NCBI RefSeq assembly: GCF_907164915.1 | Contig: NC_061866.1 | Coordinates: forward strand, 51,829,113 to 51,893,112 | Direction: 5' to 3' | Origin: Impatiens glandulifera | Taxonomy: Eukaryota > Streptophyta > Magnoliopsida > Ericales > Balsaminaceae | DNA: 64,000 nucleotides | In this document: one piece after another, positions 46,990-59,142 of the stretch | Position numbering within the stretch: position 1 is the first letter of the stretch | How the letters are laid out: the number at the start of each line of letters is the position of its first letter | Translations under genes and position numbers: made by a program | The notes under the pieces: generated by a model | What the model saw: the letters and a program-made list of their open reading frames with translations, nothing else | Database searches by the model: none | Told to the model about the DNA's origin: nothing

Positions 46990-48355
46990 ACCCCCCTCTC
47001 TCTCTCTCTAAGATCAAAACTAGCAGAAGAACAAAGAAAGAATTTGTAGAAACCCTAATTATCCGAAGAACACCTCTGGATAAGAAGCATTCGAAAAGGG
47101 GGATAAAAATATGTATTAAGAGAGAGAGAGAGAGGAAAATTACAAAATTACAAAAATAAATAAGAAAAAAGAAACTTTATATATAATGGTTAGAAATTTC
47201 CTAATTTGGGATTTCATCAGAAATTAAATAAAAAGCTATGATTATTGTCAACTCCGTCCGAGTCTATCCAATACGGCGGACTACCGAAATTATGGAAAGT
47301 GATCAAATAGTCCCTTTGACCTTTTTTTTAATATAATTTTATCTTTAAACTTTAATCAACATGAATTTTGCTCTTATTTTAGGGTATGCAATTTTGGACC
47401 GACACTGAAAACACGACTAAGAACGAACACGAAAAAAATCAAGTTAGGGTTATGTATTTTTTTGTTCAGATCAAAATTAGGTCGATTTGTCTAACCGGAT
47501 TTACGAACTAGTCAATGATTACTCGTTTATAAGTTTGTTTTTTTTGTTGAGTTTTGTATTATTATTTCCTATCACTCACTCACTCATTTTATTTTATAAA
47601 TAATTTATAAACGGATTTGTAATTTATTTCATTTTTATTTTGTGTTGATGTTATTTTAAATTAAAATAGAGATATGAATTAATTAAATCGAATTTGATTT
47701 GAGTTGAGTTAGGTAAATCGGGTCAAACGAGTCAGGTTCGAGTCAATCACAAATATACAAGTCATGTTCAATTTTGACCCAAATTACTAAACATGTCAAA
47801 TTCAAGTTAGGATCGTTCAACCCGAAAGTTACAACCTGAAACTGATCTAAATTGTCACCCCTACTTTTTTTTTTTTTCATAATTATAAACATTTTTTTCT
47901 CAAAAATAATAATACAAATATGATATTTGTATTTTTAACTTGAATACTAATAAAAATAAATATATTTATAACATCATAAATATATATTTTTTTATTTTAT
48001 AAAAAATTGAAATATCATTTTTATAATAATTTCATTTAATATATTATATAAAAAATCATTTTATTATAATTTTTTAGAATATATTATAAACTTGGCTCAA
48101 AAAAACATTTCTAAACTAAATAAATTTCCAAATTAGAAAGAGACAGTTGGGAAATAATAAGTTACTTTTAACTCTTCTATTACCATTTACCATTATTATC
48201 TCATTGAGAGATCTTTATTATTTTTATTTTAAAGGATTTAAATAAGTGAATGCAATTTTTTATCTTTCAATTAAATAAATATTTATTATTTGATAGTAAA
48301 ATCTTCAAATTATAAGTTTAATTATTATTATTTTTTTAATAATTCCAATACAAAT

Positions 48356-48390
<35 letters not shown>

Positions 48391-49453
48391 TAATCAAAAT
48401 TATAAATAAACTTGGAAAATACCTTATAACTGTTATTTAAAGTTCGGTAAAACTAGCATAGGAGTACAATATTATGACCTCTCTTTATTATTATATTTTC
48501 AAATCCAAATGAAAACTTAATACTCATTAATCAAATAAAATGTTGCTGCTTATTGAGGGTGAGTACAAAATATGTATAATATTTGAAAGATGCGCTAAAT
48601 TATGGGTATTCAGTCTTAAGTTTGAGGACAAAATTTTGATTATAAATTAAGTGTAAAAAAATAAGCATGTTTGACAATAATTTTCTTTGTTTTTTTTTTT
48701 TCTTATATGTTTTTTGACCAATAATTTTCCTTGCTTTTTTTCTTAAGGTATTAAGAATCCTAACAAATATAATCGGCATCAACAATGACTTTTGATCTCT
48801 CTTAGGTAAATGTTTTTTGTAACTAGAGCTATACTAATATATTTTTTTATCAATACTATTTTCTCATAAAGACCTGAAAAATAATAGTAGTTGGATAATA
48901 AATACTTTCCTAACAATTTTATCCTATAATAAAAGTCACAAACTTTGATAGTCATATACCCCACGTGACATACCATTTTCAAATTAATTATATATATTTA
49001 AACATTTGTATTTAGTATGTTTTAAAATAAATATTTTTTTACTAAAATTATTGGTCCTAATCAGGCTAACTAATTAATTCAATAAGTTTAGCAGAAAAAA
49101 AAGACTCAACAACAAGTCAATGGCGGAAAAAAATATGTGTGTGACAATTGACAACATGGACTTTTATGAATAAAATAGGACCCCTCAAATGAATTTCTCA
49201 ACCAATGTATAGAATTAGGACACAAAATTAAGTGTTATTTAATTTATATTTATTTTCCATATTATTTGTTATGTTTATTTATTTATTTTTGCTACAAATA
49301 TGCATTTTATAAATCAATTAAAAATGTACAAAATTTATAATGAAATAAAACCACTTAAAAAAAAAAATGAAAGTTTGAAGTTGAACCACATAAATGAAAG
49401 TACATTTTATTTGTGATTTTAATTATTCAAATTCTCACTATTTTCAATGGACA

Positions 49454-49509
<56 letters not shown>

Positions 49510-50439
49510 TTTTTGAAGTTAACGCCAAATATTTACAAATAATAATCTAAAAAATTAGTTGAAGAAGAAAACACGAAACAAATACAACAAGTTGTTTTCG
49601 ATAATAAACATGAGTTTGAGATAGTTAACATGGAAGAAAATAATTCATATTCATTTGTAAAAGAATTTCTTTTTAAAGTTTTTCTACTTTTTTTGTTTAT
49701 TTGTTTGTTTGTTGAGATAGAAGACTTTTTACATCACTTGATCAAAGTAATCAAGAATTTTGAAATAAATGAATGTATGGTCGTGATAATTCAAAAGATA
49801 TTCCTCAAAAAAAAAGTTGAATATAAGACTATAAAAGAGTGTAGTAAGTATTATAACTAAATTAAATATGATTTAGTAAATTAAAATATTCCATATGAGA
49901 AAAAAAAATAAGAGAGAAGTATGTATAATAATGTCAGAAGGAGTTTAATGGTAAATAAATAACAATCGCATCAAACTAAACAAAATAAAAAAATTGATTG
50001 AGATTGTTGAACACATTTGATTCATTAGCCATTTACTAAAAGTCTAAAACTAGTAAATAATAAATTATCACCAAATATTTATAGTGAGCTGATGTTTGTT
50101 CTTATGAAAAATAACACAATTCAATGTGGAGAATAAACTCAAATGAGATTATGCATGTATTGATCTTTAATAATATTGAGTGTTTATAATCGTAAGATAA
50201 ATACACAAAACTTCCATCCAACCTAAAAGAAATTTTTTACTTTTAATAAGATTAAAATACATACCAACTAAGAGTGCGCAAATGATTAAACCAAAACTAT
50301 ATTACCTTAACTCATATTGGACCTAAATTAAACTTAAACAATCAAGTATCCAAACTTAAATAATTAAATAATCAAGTATCCAACTCATATTAACGAATAA
50401 TATGAGTTCGGTAACTCAAACTAAATTTAGTTTATAACA
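46990..50439. other. AT-rich intergenic DNA with microsatellites
   Basis: The left end holds the LRB leader and promoter. Long AT dinucleotide runs lie at 48360-48387 and 49458-49506. A patch at 47660-47850 has gagtcaggttcgag-type degenerate motifs typical of transposon remnants. No gene was recognised; the open frame at 49630-49860 is AT-driven. Confidence 0.45.
49458..49506. repeat. (TA)n microsatellite
   Basis: About 24 uninterrupted TA units. Confidence 0.95.
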
Positions 50440-50880
50440 CATTTATTACGTTTTTGACTCGTTTAATATTTAACACGTTTTTGTCCCAGTTAACATATTA
50501 TAATCCATTTAACAATTATTTAATTCGTTTTTATATTATTTAATACATTTTTACTTATTCAACACATTTTTAACTCATTTAATTAATATTTGATTTGATT
50601 TGTTTACCCATTTTGACTCGTTTAATACATTTTTAGTTTTAACAAGTATATAACTCGTTTTAATCTATTTCACACGTTTTGACACCTTTAACACGTGTTT
50701 GACACGTTTATCACGTTTTGACATGTTTAACACGTTTTTGACATGTTTAACATGTTTTGGTCTGTTTAACACAATTGTGACACATTTAATATTTTCAGTC
50801 CGTTTAATTTTTTTTATTCCGTCTAATATTTTTTTGACATTATTATACCTTTTTATTCGTTTAACATAATTTTTTTGGTT
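50440..50880. repeat. Degenerate minisatellite, CGTTTAACACGTTTTTGACA type
   Basis: More than 20 degenerate units of roughly 17-20 bases built on TTTAACACGTTTTTGACA run through this stretch; the best-kept units lie at about 50670-50770. It sits in a wider region (about 50268-51677) whose flanks, GTGCGCAAATG on the left and inverted GATGTGCATAG on the right, hint at a non-autonomous transposon. Confidence 0.65.
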
Positions 50881-51057
50881 TGAAATTATTTTAATTACTA
50901 AATTAATTAAAGAAATAATATGTGATATTAATATGAATTAATATGGATTATTTAATTCATACTAAATAAAGTATCGAATAGGTAAACTCTATTTATTTTT
51001 AGAAACAGATTAATTCATTAAAAAGTTTTAAAATAATTGTAATATGTCAATTATATA

Positions 51058-51343
51058 CGGGGCCGGCCCTGGTAAGCCTGACAAGTCCTCGGGCTAGGGT
51101 AGCCCACTCTTCAGGGCAGCCCACTTGTTAAAAATATTAAGGTATTTATTAAAATCTATTGTAATTTTCAATTTAAAATTGTGTAGCTCAGTGGTTCAAC
51201 ATACAAAGTTAAATTTTATATGGCTATGGTTCAAACATCACCAAGAATATTTTTTTTATCAATTTTTTAAACTTGACCTAGCTTCAAAAAAAATATATTG
51301 ACTTTTTTTTACTGGGGCAGCCCAAATTTTGAGGCTGGCTCTG
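51058..51343. mobile_element. hAT-type MITE, 286 bp
   Basis: The left terminus is CGGGGCCGGCCCTG and the inverted right terminus CAGAGCCAGCCTCA, matching at 8 of the first 11 positions with the differences being G-to-A transitions. The element is flanked by ATTATATA (51050-51057) and ATTATATG (51344-51351), an 8-bp target duplication with one change, the length made by hAT transposases. Subterminal GGCAGCCCA motifs occur on both sides. The interior has tRNA-like boxes and no reading frame. Confidence 0.72.
51184..51238 (+). other. tRNA-like A and B boxes inside the MITE
   Basis: TAGCTCAGTGG (51184-51194) is a perfect Pol III box A. GGTTCAAACAT (51228-51238) is close to box B (GGTTCRANNCC). 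Their starts are 44 bases apart, the spacing found in tRNA genes. No acceptor stem can be formed, so this is not a working tRNA gene. Confidence 0.5.
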
Positions 51344-51682
51344 ATTATATGACTAAACTATAATTAATAAATATATTATTAATGAGTTTAAATTTTTTTT
51401 AATTATTTTTCATTTGACTGTATTAAAGATCAAGTAAATCAAGATAATAAATTGGAGTGAGAAGATGATTAGTTTATATTGGATTAATAAGAGATAATTA
51501 AATTAAATTAATTTAATTTGAGTAACTCTAATTCAATCCGAAATAAACCAAACCTGAATTCAACTAAACCCAACTCAAATTAACTTACCCAAATTAATAT
51601 TTTAGATTTAGGTTATGATTAGGATTAGGATCGGAGTTTATGCCAAGTCAAACTAGTCAAACTATGCACATCCTCATATACA

Positions 51683-51788
51683 AAAATTAAGACAACTAAG
51701 TGGAATAAATCATGCATAAAATATTAAAGATAAAGAAAATTAAGACAACTAAGTGGAATAAATCATGCATAAAAAATTAAAGTTAAAG
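51683..51788. repeat. 53-bp tandem duplication
   Basis: The unit beginning AAAATTAAGACAACTAAGTG occurs at 51683-51735 and 51736-51788 with about two differences. Confidence 0.9.
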
Positions 51789-52750
51789 AATTCGATAATT
51801 TCCTAAATTCAAAGAAAACAAAATTCAAAATGTATTATAGTTTCATTGATGATACATGTTATTTAAAACTCACAACATGCCCGTTATTACGCTAACAGAA
51901 CTTGTTTTTCTTTGACTATTTTATACTAGTCCAAAATTTGGGAAAACTTTAATAAAGCTAAGAAGAATACATTAATCATCTGCCCAACCACTTTTCATTT
52001 CAAACCTAGTTAGCTTCAACCATTAATGCTATATTTATTCCTCTTTTAATTTAGCAGTCAAAAAATTTGGATATCACTGTTGAGATCTAGCCTTTTAAGT
52101 GACACATATAGCTAAATCAACCAACCAATTTGTTGAATATATTTACGGGTTATATGTTTAATCCAAAGAAATTATTCACTTTTCGAAGGAAAATCCAACG
52201 TTATAAAAATATTTATTTATTAAAAACATAAGAAATCACTGTATACTATTACTTCCATAATAAAAATTATCTCGAAATTTTACTAAATAATATTGAGATT
52301 ACAGTGAAAATTACCTAGTAAAAATATTGCAATACAAATCATGAAACAAATTGTAAAATCAAATAGAAAAACTTAAATTATACAAACAATAAAAACTCAA
52401 ATGTGAATGATTTTCCTATTTGCCGATATCTTGAAGTATCCATGTTTGATCTGACAATTTACAATAAACCGTTCTATTAATTTCTAAGTGATAAATTAAT
52501 ATTGTATATATATGTTGAAATCATACCCGGTTTTGTCTGGCTGAAGTTCATATTCAAACACAACTTATTCATTCTTCAATCCCTAAAACAACAATCAACA
52601 ACATAGAATAGTGCATGCAATGGTTTCTTACAATAAAAGTATATTTAGCTTGTTTAATTTGAAAGAAAACCGTCCAATATATGATCAAAATCCCGACAAT
52701 ATTAATAATAAGAAGTTTTTCTTTGAAACTAGTAGATTAAGAATGGTGAT
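51789..52750. other. AT-rich intergenic DNA
   Basis: No gene was recognised. The plus-strand open frame that begins at 52611 runs into the antisense of the microRNA hairpin and is judged spurious. Confidence 0.45.
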
Positions 52751-52986
52751 GATGGAGGATACAAGGAGCTCCCTTCACTCCAATCCAGAAAAGATTAAGG
52801 TAACCTCATCTCCTAATTCATGCCCACCTTAGACTGCGCAATTAGCTTGCTACCCTCCATCCATCTCCTAGATCTTGCAATTCCTCATCAATGGCGCAGT
52901 CATAAGGTATCCATGAACTAGCAGATGTGGACACCCTCATTTCCTTCTGATTTGGAGCTAAAGAGAACCCCTAGCTATAAACCATC
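52751..52986 (-). ncRNA. MIR159: MIR159/miR319-like microRNA precursor
   Basis: On the minus strand the 3' arm holds TTGGAGTGAAGGGAGCTCC (complement of 52765-52783). This differs by one base from the core of miR319 and by one from that of miR159, and as I recall it equals the core of soybean miR159b/c. The opposite arm carries GGGGTTCTCTTTAGCTCCAA (complement of 52952-52971), which pairs with it imperfectly as a star strand. The stem continues inward: 52813-52839 and 52894-52921 are inverted copies matching at about 23 of 27 positions. A stem base is also visible (GATGG with CCATC). A long foldback of about 235 nt with the mature RNA in the 3' arm is typical of the MIR159/319 family, which targets GAMYB and TCP mRNAs. 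A TATA box lies upstream on the same strand. Confidence 0.82.
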
Positions 52987-53060
52987 AACACCACCCGATT
53001 AAGTAAATGAAAGAAAAATTCAATACAAGTTATGACATTAAGAAGAGCGCGGTACTAAAT

Positions 53061-53067
53061 TTATATA
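53061..53067 (-). promoter_or_regulatory. TATA box of the MIR159-like gene
   Basis: The minus strand reads TTCTATATAAATTTAG. It lies about 75 bases before the hairpin, so transcription would start near 53030. Confidence 0.6.
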
Positions 53068-55493
53068 GAAACGGGGAGTGGGAAGAGAATCCCATTGTGC
53101 GATCTCGGTCATTCAACGCGAAATATGGGAAGATGACGCGAGATATCACAAGGGGATCTTTTTGTTTGGAAAGTTAATTTGAAAGATTTTGATTAATTAA
53201 GCTTTCTTTTCTTGGGTTGGAAACATTAAATTAATGCATAATTGGTTCTTGCAAAAACCTATAGCAATCAATCAGTTTAGTGCATCCCATGTTACTTTAG
53301 ATTGATAGGTTTAATCAATTCAAATTGTTATCTTTCTTTACATTATGCTTATTTGGCCAATTGGGGTTTTCATTTCTTAATCTAAATAGCATCATTAATG
53401 GACCCTTTATATAAAAAAAAAAAAAAATCTTTTTTTATTCTTGATGATGATTTTGATTCTTTCAATGAATTGCTTGTTTTTGGATTTTGAAAAATATAGC
53501 TGAATTTAAATATTTTGATATTGAAATTATTAAATATTTTGAAGCCACTAGAAATTTGAAGTTTATTTTCTTGAGATCTTTTGATTTTATTGATTAATTA
53601 TGTAAGTAATATATTAGTTTGATTTCTTCCACTCAAGATTGATTCAATCTTTATGATAATATACAATATTTTTACCGTTTCAAATAAAATAAAAGTGAAT
53701 TTGTAAAAAGGAAATCTAATAAAAAAAAACTAACCGAAATAAAGTATCTTTAATTAATTAAATATATTTCATACCGCAAACTTCAAGAAAATTTGACTCA
53801 CTATAATAAGTTTGATGACGTTTATAACATCCGGATTTTGGTGTTTTAAGACCGACAATAATCAATGCATGGATTAAAATAAATTATTTATTTTTTAAGT
53901 TGGTGAACTGAATTGCAATATAAATGTGTGATTTTATTTTATATTTATTTAAAAATTAAAGAGAGAAAATTCCATAAATTTTACTAAAATTGATCCTTTA
54001 TGTATTCTATTCTATAGATTTATTATGAACATGTTTGAAAACACTTCAATTATTATTAAATTTATTAATATATAATTAAATATTAACTTAGATCCATTAT
54101 TTTATAAATAAAATATTATAACCTCACCCTCCCTCTTCTTTCTTATATCATGTCTATTATTTTATTAAATATATAAAATATTTGTTTATTAATAAATGAT
54201 TGAAAAAAATATTATTTAAAAATTTATGGAATAAATGACGTTACGAGGAGAGTCATATTCGATGAGTGACTATAGTGAAACTCTTGGTTGTGTCATATAT
54301 TATTTTTGAGACTAAAATTTTTAATATAATGTAAAAAATTTACGTAATTGACGGTTGTGTGGTTGCAAAATCAGTCCTATATAAAAAATGAATATTTTTG
54401 TTGCCTTAAGTGTAATTTAAAAGAATAATAATAAAATTATTTTTATTGAGATTTGAACCCATAAACTAAATAAAAAGAATAAGTTTTTATTTTGAACCAC
54501 TAGTTACAACATTTTATATTTAAAAATACAATAAATTTACTTAAATATATATTTTTTTATTAGATAGGCTACTTTAGTCCGAGAGCTTGATGAGCTTACT
54601 TAGAGCTTGACGTCTCTTGACTCTAAATAGGCATCTCATGAGATTATTGTGATATAATGAAAAAAATTATATATTATAATCGATATCGCTAACTTAAATT
54701 TATTTTCTAAAAATATCTAGTTTCATATTATCACACTCTAATACGTTTTAGTTTGTTAGACAAAAACAAAATTTACTACTTAAATTATCTGATTGAATTA
54801 TAAATGAGAAGTCATAATGATTAAATATAATTGAAGATCTCTATTAATGTTACTGAGTTAGCTCATAATAATATGATTTTTTATTTTTATTTTTGAATAT
54901 TATGAAATTATACGGTGGCTTTCACTTCATCTTTATCTTAATTTTTTTTAGAATGAAACAGTGAAACTTTTAACACACTGGATATTATGATTTCTTAACT
55001 TATATGTTAAAAGAGATAATTGTGTTTGAAATTATCTTTAATTATAGTGCCCTAATTTTCAAAGTTTGAAAATTAAAATTAAGAAATTAAAAACTCAAAA
55101 GATGTCGGCCAGATGAGTATTAGTATTCCAATTAATAATTAAGCCCTTCAAGTATCTAATGTTGTGAGATCCTCTTTTAAAGTATCTATTTGTTTATATA
55201 CAGTCATTTTAACTTGAATTCTCTGATATAATCTCTAAGACCTTGTTCGGTATGATAGTTTAAGGGTGGATTTTAAAACTAACAAATATTTAAAGGGCTT
55301 AATAATAATTACATTTTTTAATAATAAAAATGTTCAAGTTTGGATCCCGACTTTTGGATGCCGACAAAATCAACCCAACCCCATTCATAATCAATCACAA
55401 ATCACACCCTTCACATCTGATTACAGATCAAATCAAACCGTTGAAAATCTCATCCGCCATTGAAGGTCTAATCAAGAAGCTTTCTGAGCATTA
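53068..55493. other. Intergenic DNA, MIR promoter and phytocyanin upstream region
   Basis: The first few hundred bases are the presumed MIR159-like promoter. The rest is AT-rich without a recognised gene. The sequence AAGACCTTGTTCGGTATGATAG at about 55239 resembles the end of a small DNA element, but no partner end was found. Confidence 0.45.
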
Positions 55494-56264
55494 ATGGCTT
55501 CTGCATTTGTAGTCGCCATTTTTGCTCTGGTGACGACGGCGGCGGCGGTTACCGACGGATACACAAATCATACGGTTGGCGGCGACGCCGGTTGGCTATT
55601 CAACTCTACCACGAAGAAAACCTCCGCCGACTATAAATCCTGGGCGGTCAATCAGACCTTCAATCTCGGAGATTATCTCAGTAAGTCAACTCTTGTTTAA
55701 TTCCTTCATGTTCTTGAGATTTTTTTCGTCAGATCTGCTGTGTAGATTGTTGAACAGTTCGAGATCTGTGAATTTGAAAACGAAATTGTGATTCATCATC
55801 TTTGTGTTATGTTTGTTTCAGTATTCAATACAAACTCGAATCAAACGGTGATTCAGACTTACAATGAAACGATCTATAAGAACTGTAACGACGATGATGC
55901 ATCAGATAGCGATGTGTTTGAATACGACGGCGGAAGCGATGTGTTCGGCGAAGTGATGACGATCGCTATACCTTTGACGATTGAAGGTTCTAATTATTAC
56001 TTTTCTTATCCTGGAGATGATTCAGTTCAATGTGAGAATGGTATGGCGTTTGAGATTGCCGTACAACATGGACTTGGTCTTCCACCTAGCCTAAATCAGC
56101 CGCCGCCGCCTCCTTACACTCCGCCGGCTTCTCCTTCTGACGCACAGTCGCCGACGACGGCGACGGCGACGACGAATCAGAAATCTGAGGGTTCTAATTT
56201 GCGGCAAATACTGGTTTATTATTATTATGCTCTTCTTCTGTTCTTTGGGATCTTACTATTGTAG
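55494..56264 (+). CDS. Early nodulin-like phytocyanin without copper ligands
   Basis: The model is join(55494-55680, 55822-56264), 209 aa, with the single intron at the position usual for phytocyanins. Residues 1-18 are a signal peptide. The plastocyanin-like domain covers about 20-143: YTNHTVGGDAGW, then Cys84 and Cys133, which should form the conserved disulfide. The copper positions are changed: the HNV histidine is Thr70 (QTVIQT), the Cys of FxC is Ser124, and no His precedes Cys133, so it should not bind copper. A Pro-rich linker (about 148-180, PPPPPYTPPASP) and a hydrophobic tail (YYYYALLLFFGILLL) suggest an arabinogalactan-type, GPI-anchored surface protein. It belongs with early nodulin-like proteins; its exact role is unknown. 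Confidence 0.9.
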
Positions 56265-56905
56265 GTTCCCAAAACCCACGATTCTCTGAGTGAGTATGAC
56301 TCGGAAAACAAACTCGTCCTTCTCTTCTAAAACATTTATTCATATATTTTTCTTTTCTTCTTATTGCTCAAACTTTATTTATTGAGTTAAAATGTTATTC
56401 ACTTGGGAGGGAACAAGATATCTTATTATGACTTGACATCACGGATAAATAAATTTTATTTTTTGATCTAATTAGATTATAGATTATCTCATAATATTCT
56501 TTAATGAAAAAAATTGTACTGTGGTTAATCTTATGTGTCATGATGAGTGATTAATATTATTGAAATTCATTGAGTGATGTTCGAATTTTTGGGCAATCGC
56601 TGTGAAATTTGTATTGATGCGGTTGATATAATAGTCTTACATAATTGAGTTACTATCATAACTATTTTTGGTGAACTATTTAGTTAGAATCAAACTTTTA
56701 ATTATTGTAGTCGTTCGATGCGTATAATTCATAATGTTATTATTACGATACTTTTTAAGGTTTTATCTAAAAATCGGTATAATTAATTAAGAAGTTAATA
56801 GTTATCGAAGATTTACGAGCTTCATGACTAATAATTATTATTTTTTTCTTACCTGAATATTTTTGTGGTGTTACATTACAAATGAGGAATATAATACTAA
56901 AAATC

Positions 56906-56959
<54 letters not shown>
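56906..56959. repeat. (AAT)n microsatellite
   Basis: About 17 uninterrupted AAT units. Confidence 0.95.
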
Positions 56960-56960
<1 letters not shown>

Positions 56961-57640
56961 TCAAGTTAAGTATCCTAAGTTATCAGGAATTTGAGTAAAA
57001 ATAGAAGATCACAAATATTACAAATATTTATGTTTTGCAATTAATAATAATAAAAGTTTTATTGTTACCTAACTTTTTGTTACCTAACTCTTCAACTATG
57101 ATCCTAACATCAACAAAATTATATTTACTTAAAAAAAATATATATTGTAATATTATTCATTCATTCATAAATATCTCGTTAGGAAAAAAAAAATATAAAA
57201 GGTTTCATATATCAACTTAAATTTAAGACGTTTTTGAGTGATTTAAATTCAGTTTTGGCATAATAAAATTAAATATTTTTTGAAATAAAACAAAATTAAA
57301 AAAAGTGTTTAAACAAAAATATAAATCATTGAATTGAGTTGGCCTAACCTATTAATAATTGGGTCTCCTAAGTCCTAAGACAAGGAGATTTTTTTTTCTG
57401 CTAGTCACGAGAATGTCATTTATGTAAATTTGTAATTTGTGTTGATTTTTAATTCTCTATCTTAAAAAAAATATATAATTCTTCCTATATTAACCATTTG
57501 TCTTTGAGAGCATTTTCATCGTGGCAGTATTTTATCTTTATTAGTACTAACTCTATAAAATAAAATTTTGTATTAATAGTTTTAAATACCGTTAATTTAT
57601 TATTTATGTGACATTTATAAATAAATAAAATATTTATGTC

Positions 57641-57716
57641 ACTAATTTGACTATCAAATTTAACGAATTGATGGTTTTACTAATTTGACTATCAAATTTA
57701 ATGAATTAATGGTTTT
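57641..57716. repeat. 38-bp tandem duplication
   Basis: ACTAATTTGACTATCAAATT begins copies at 57641 and 57679, period 38, with two differences. Confidence 0.85.
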
Positions 57717-58594
57717 ACCTACCGAATTATAGAGAATCAAAAGTCAAAATTCTCAATTCGCTGAAATTCAGTACGTAAATTTGTGACATGAATTTTTTAT
57801 ATTTAAAAATGGAACGTATATAATAATTTAACGAACCGATAAGACAACATGTTTAAAAAAAAAGGGTCAAAAATCCCAATTAGTTCCAACAATGAACCTC
57901 AATTTGATAATTCAATTATTTTCTCTAGCAACTCTGAGATATTATTCTTAAAAAATCAAATCATAAATGAAATATTAATTTATCTCCTTCATTTGTTCCT
58001 AAAATTATTTAATTTATTATTTAAAATATTTTTATTTAAAATAAAAAATATATTATAACATTTATATAAATACATTAAATACTTTTACAAAAAAAATGTG
58101 AACCTCTTCAAAATTACAATCACTCAGTATTTTTTAAATAAATTAGGTTTATTTCAATAAATCCAAACCATGCTAGGCATCTAATATTCCTTTGTATTTT
58201 TATTTATTTGTTGTGTAAATGTAATTGTACATGTAAAACACATTTTTTTTATTTCTTATTCTATAATATTAGGTGACTTGTTTATAAAAGAATAGCTACT
58301 TAAAACCCATTAGATATTTAAGTGGTAAAAATTTTGCAAAAATAAATAAATGTTTAAGGTTCCTATTCCTGCTAAATGTTTTAAGTGAAGATCATGTCAA
58401 TAAATTTCTTAAAATATAAAATATAGAAATAAAGACTATTTGTTTAGAAAAACAAAAGAAAATGATATATATAAATCGATAAATTAGTTGTTAATTTTCG
58501 GTTCATTTTTAACATCACAAATAAAGGAAGTAAAACCTCTTTAAAATATTATTTTAATTAGAATTCATATAAATCACATTTCAAACAAAAATAT

Positions 58595-58785
58595 TACGCG
58601 ACGCTTAATGAGCGACGAATATGAACGCCACAATGGATTTAGTACTTTTAAATTATTACATATTGGCGACGTTTGGCATTTAGTTGCGTCGGCTAATTTA
58701 TAGCGGCGCTTAGTTTAACGTTCTCAAGAGGATTTCTGCCAGTAGTTACTTTTTCGACAATTTCGTCGACGGTTATTGCGCCACA
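58595..58785. mobile_element. Fragment of a CACTA-like element (subterminal repeats)
   Basis: GCGACG or its complement CGTCGC/CGTCG recurs: GCGACGC, AGCGACGAAT, GGCGACG, GCGTCGG, TCGTCGACGG. CTACTGGCAGAAAT occurs on the minus strand at about 58735-58748. Both features are typical of CACTA (En/Spm) ends and their subterminal repeats. No complete terminus or target duplication was found. Confidence 0.45.
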
Positions 58786-59142
58786 ATGAAATTAGATTCT
58801 TTATAAATAATATCACCATGTCGATGTTTTGAATTTTTATTTCAAAATATTAATATAATTATTAAAATTTTTAAATAAATGATCAAGACTCACAATTGAT
58901 ATGATAAAATAATAAATATCAGTAATTTAATATTACATTAAAAAAATGTATTTCATTATAACTTAAAATTTCTCTTTTAGGATATAGTTGTTGGCCATTG
59001 ATAAATTCTTTGTATGTTACATGTTTTCATTTTTGCTTATTGTATATAATAATTTTAATGGAATTTGTATTACTTACAGAAAAAATGCATTAGCTAGTAC
59101 GTCAATATATATAATTAAACTATTATTTTTCGTGACAACAAA

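Noticed and set aside
49630..49860. Plus-strand 76-residue ORF
   Set aside because: Phe/Ile/Lys-rich from AT-rich DNA next to a TA microsatellite; no homologue recognised.
51177..51250. A functional tRNA gene
   Set aside because: Boxes A and B are present, but no acceptor or anticodon stem pairs, and box B is imperfect. Kept only as a tRNA-like remnant.
52611..52832. Plus-strand 73-residue ORF with a plausible TATA and leader upstream
   Set aside because: Its second half is the exact antisense of the MIR159-like mature region, and its composition fits no protein family I know. The hairpin explains the sequence better.
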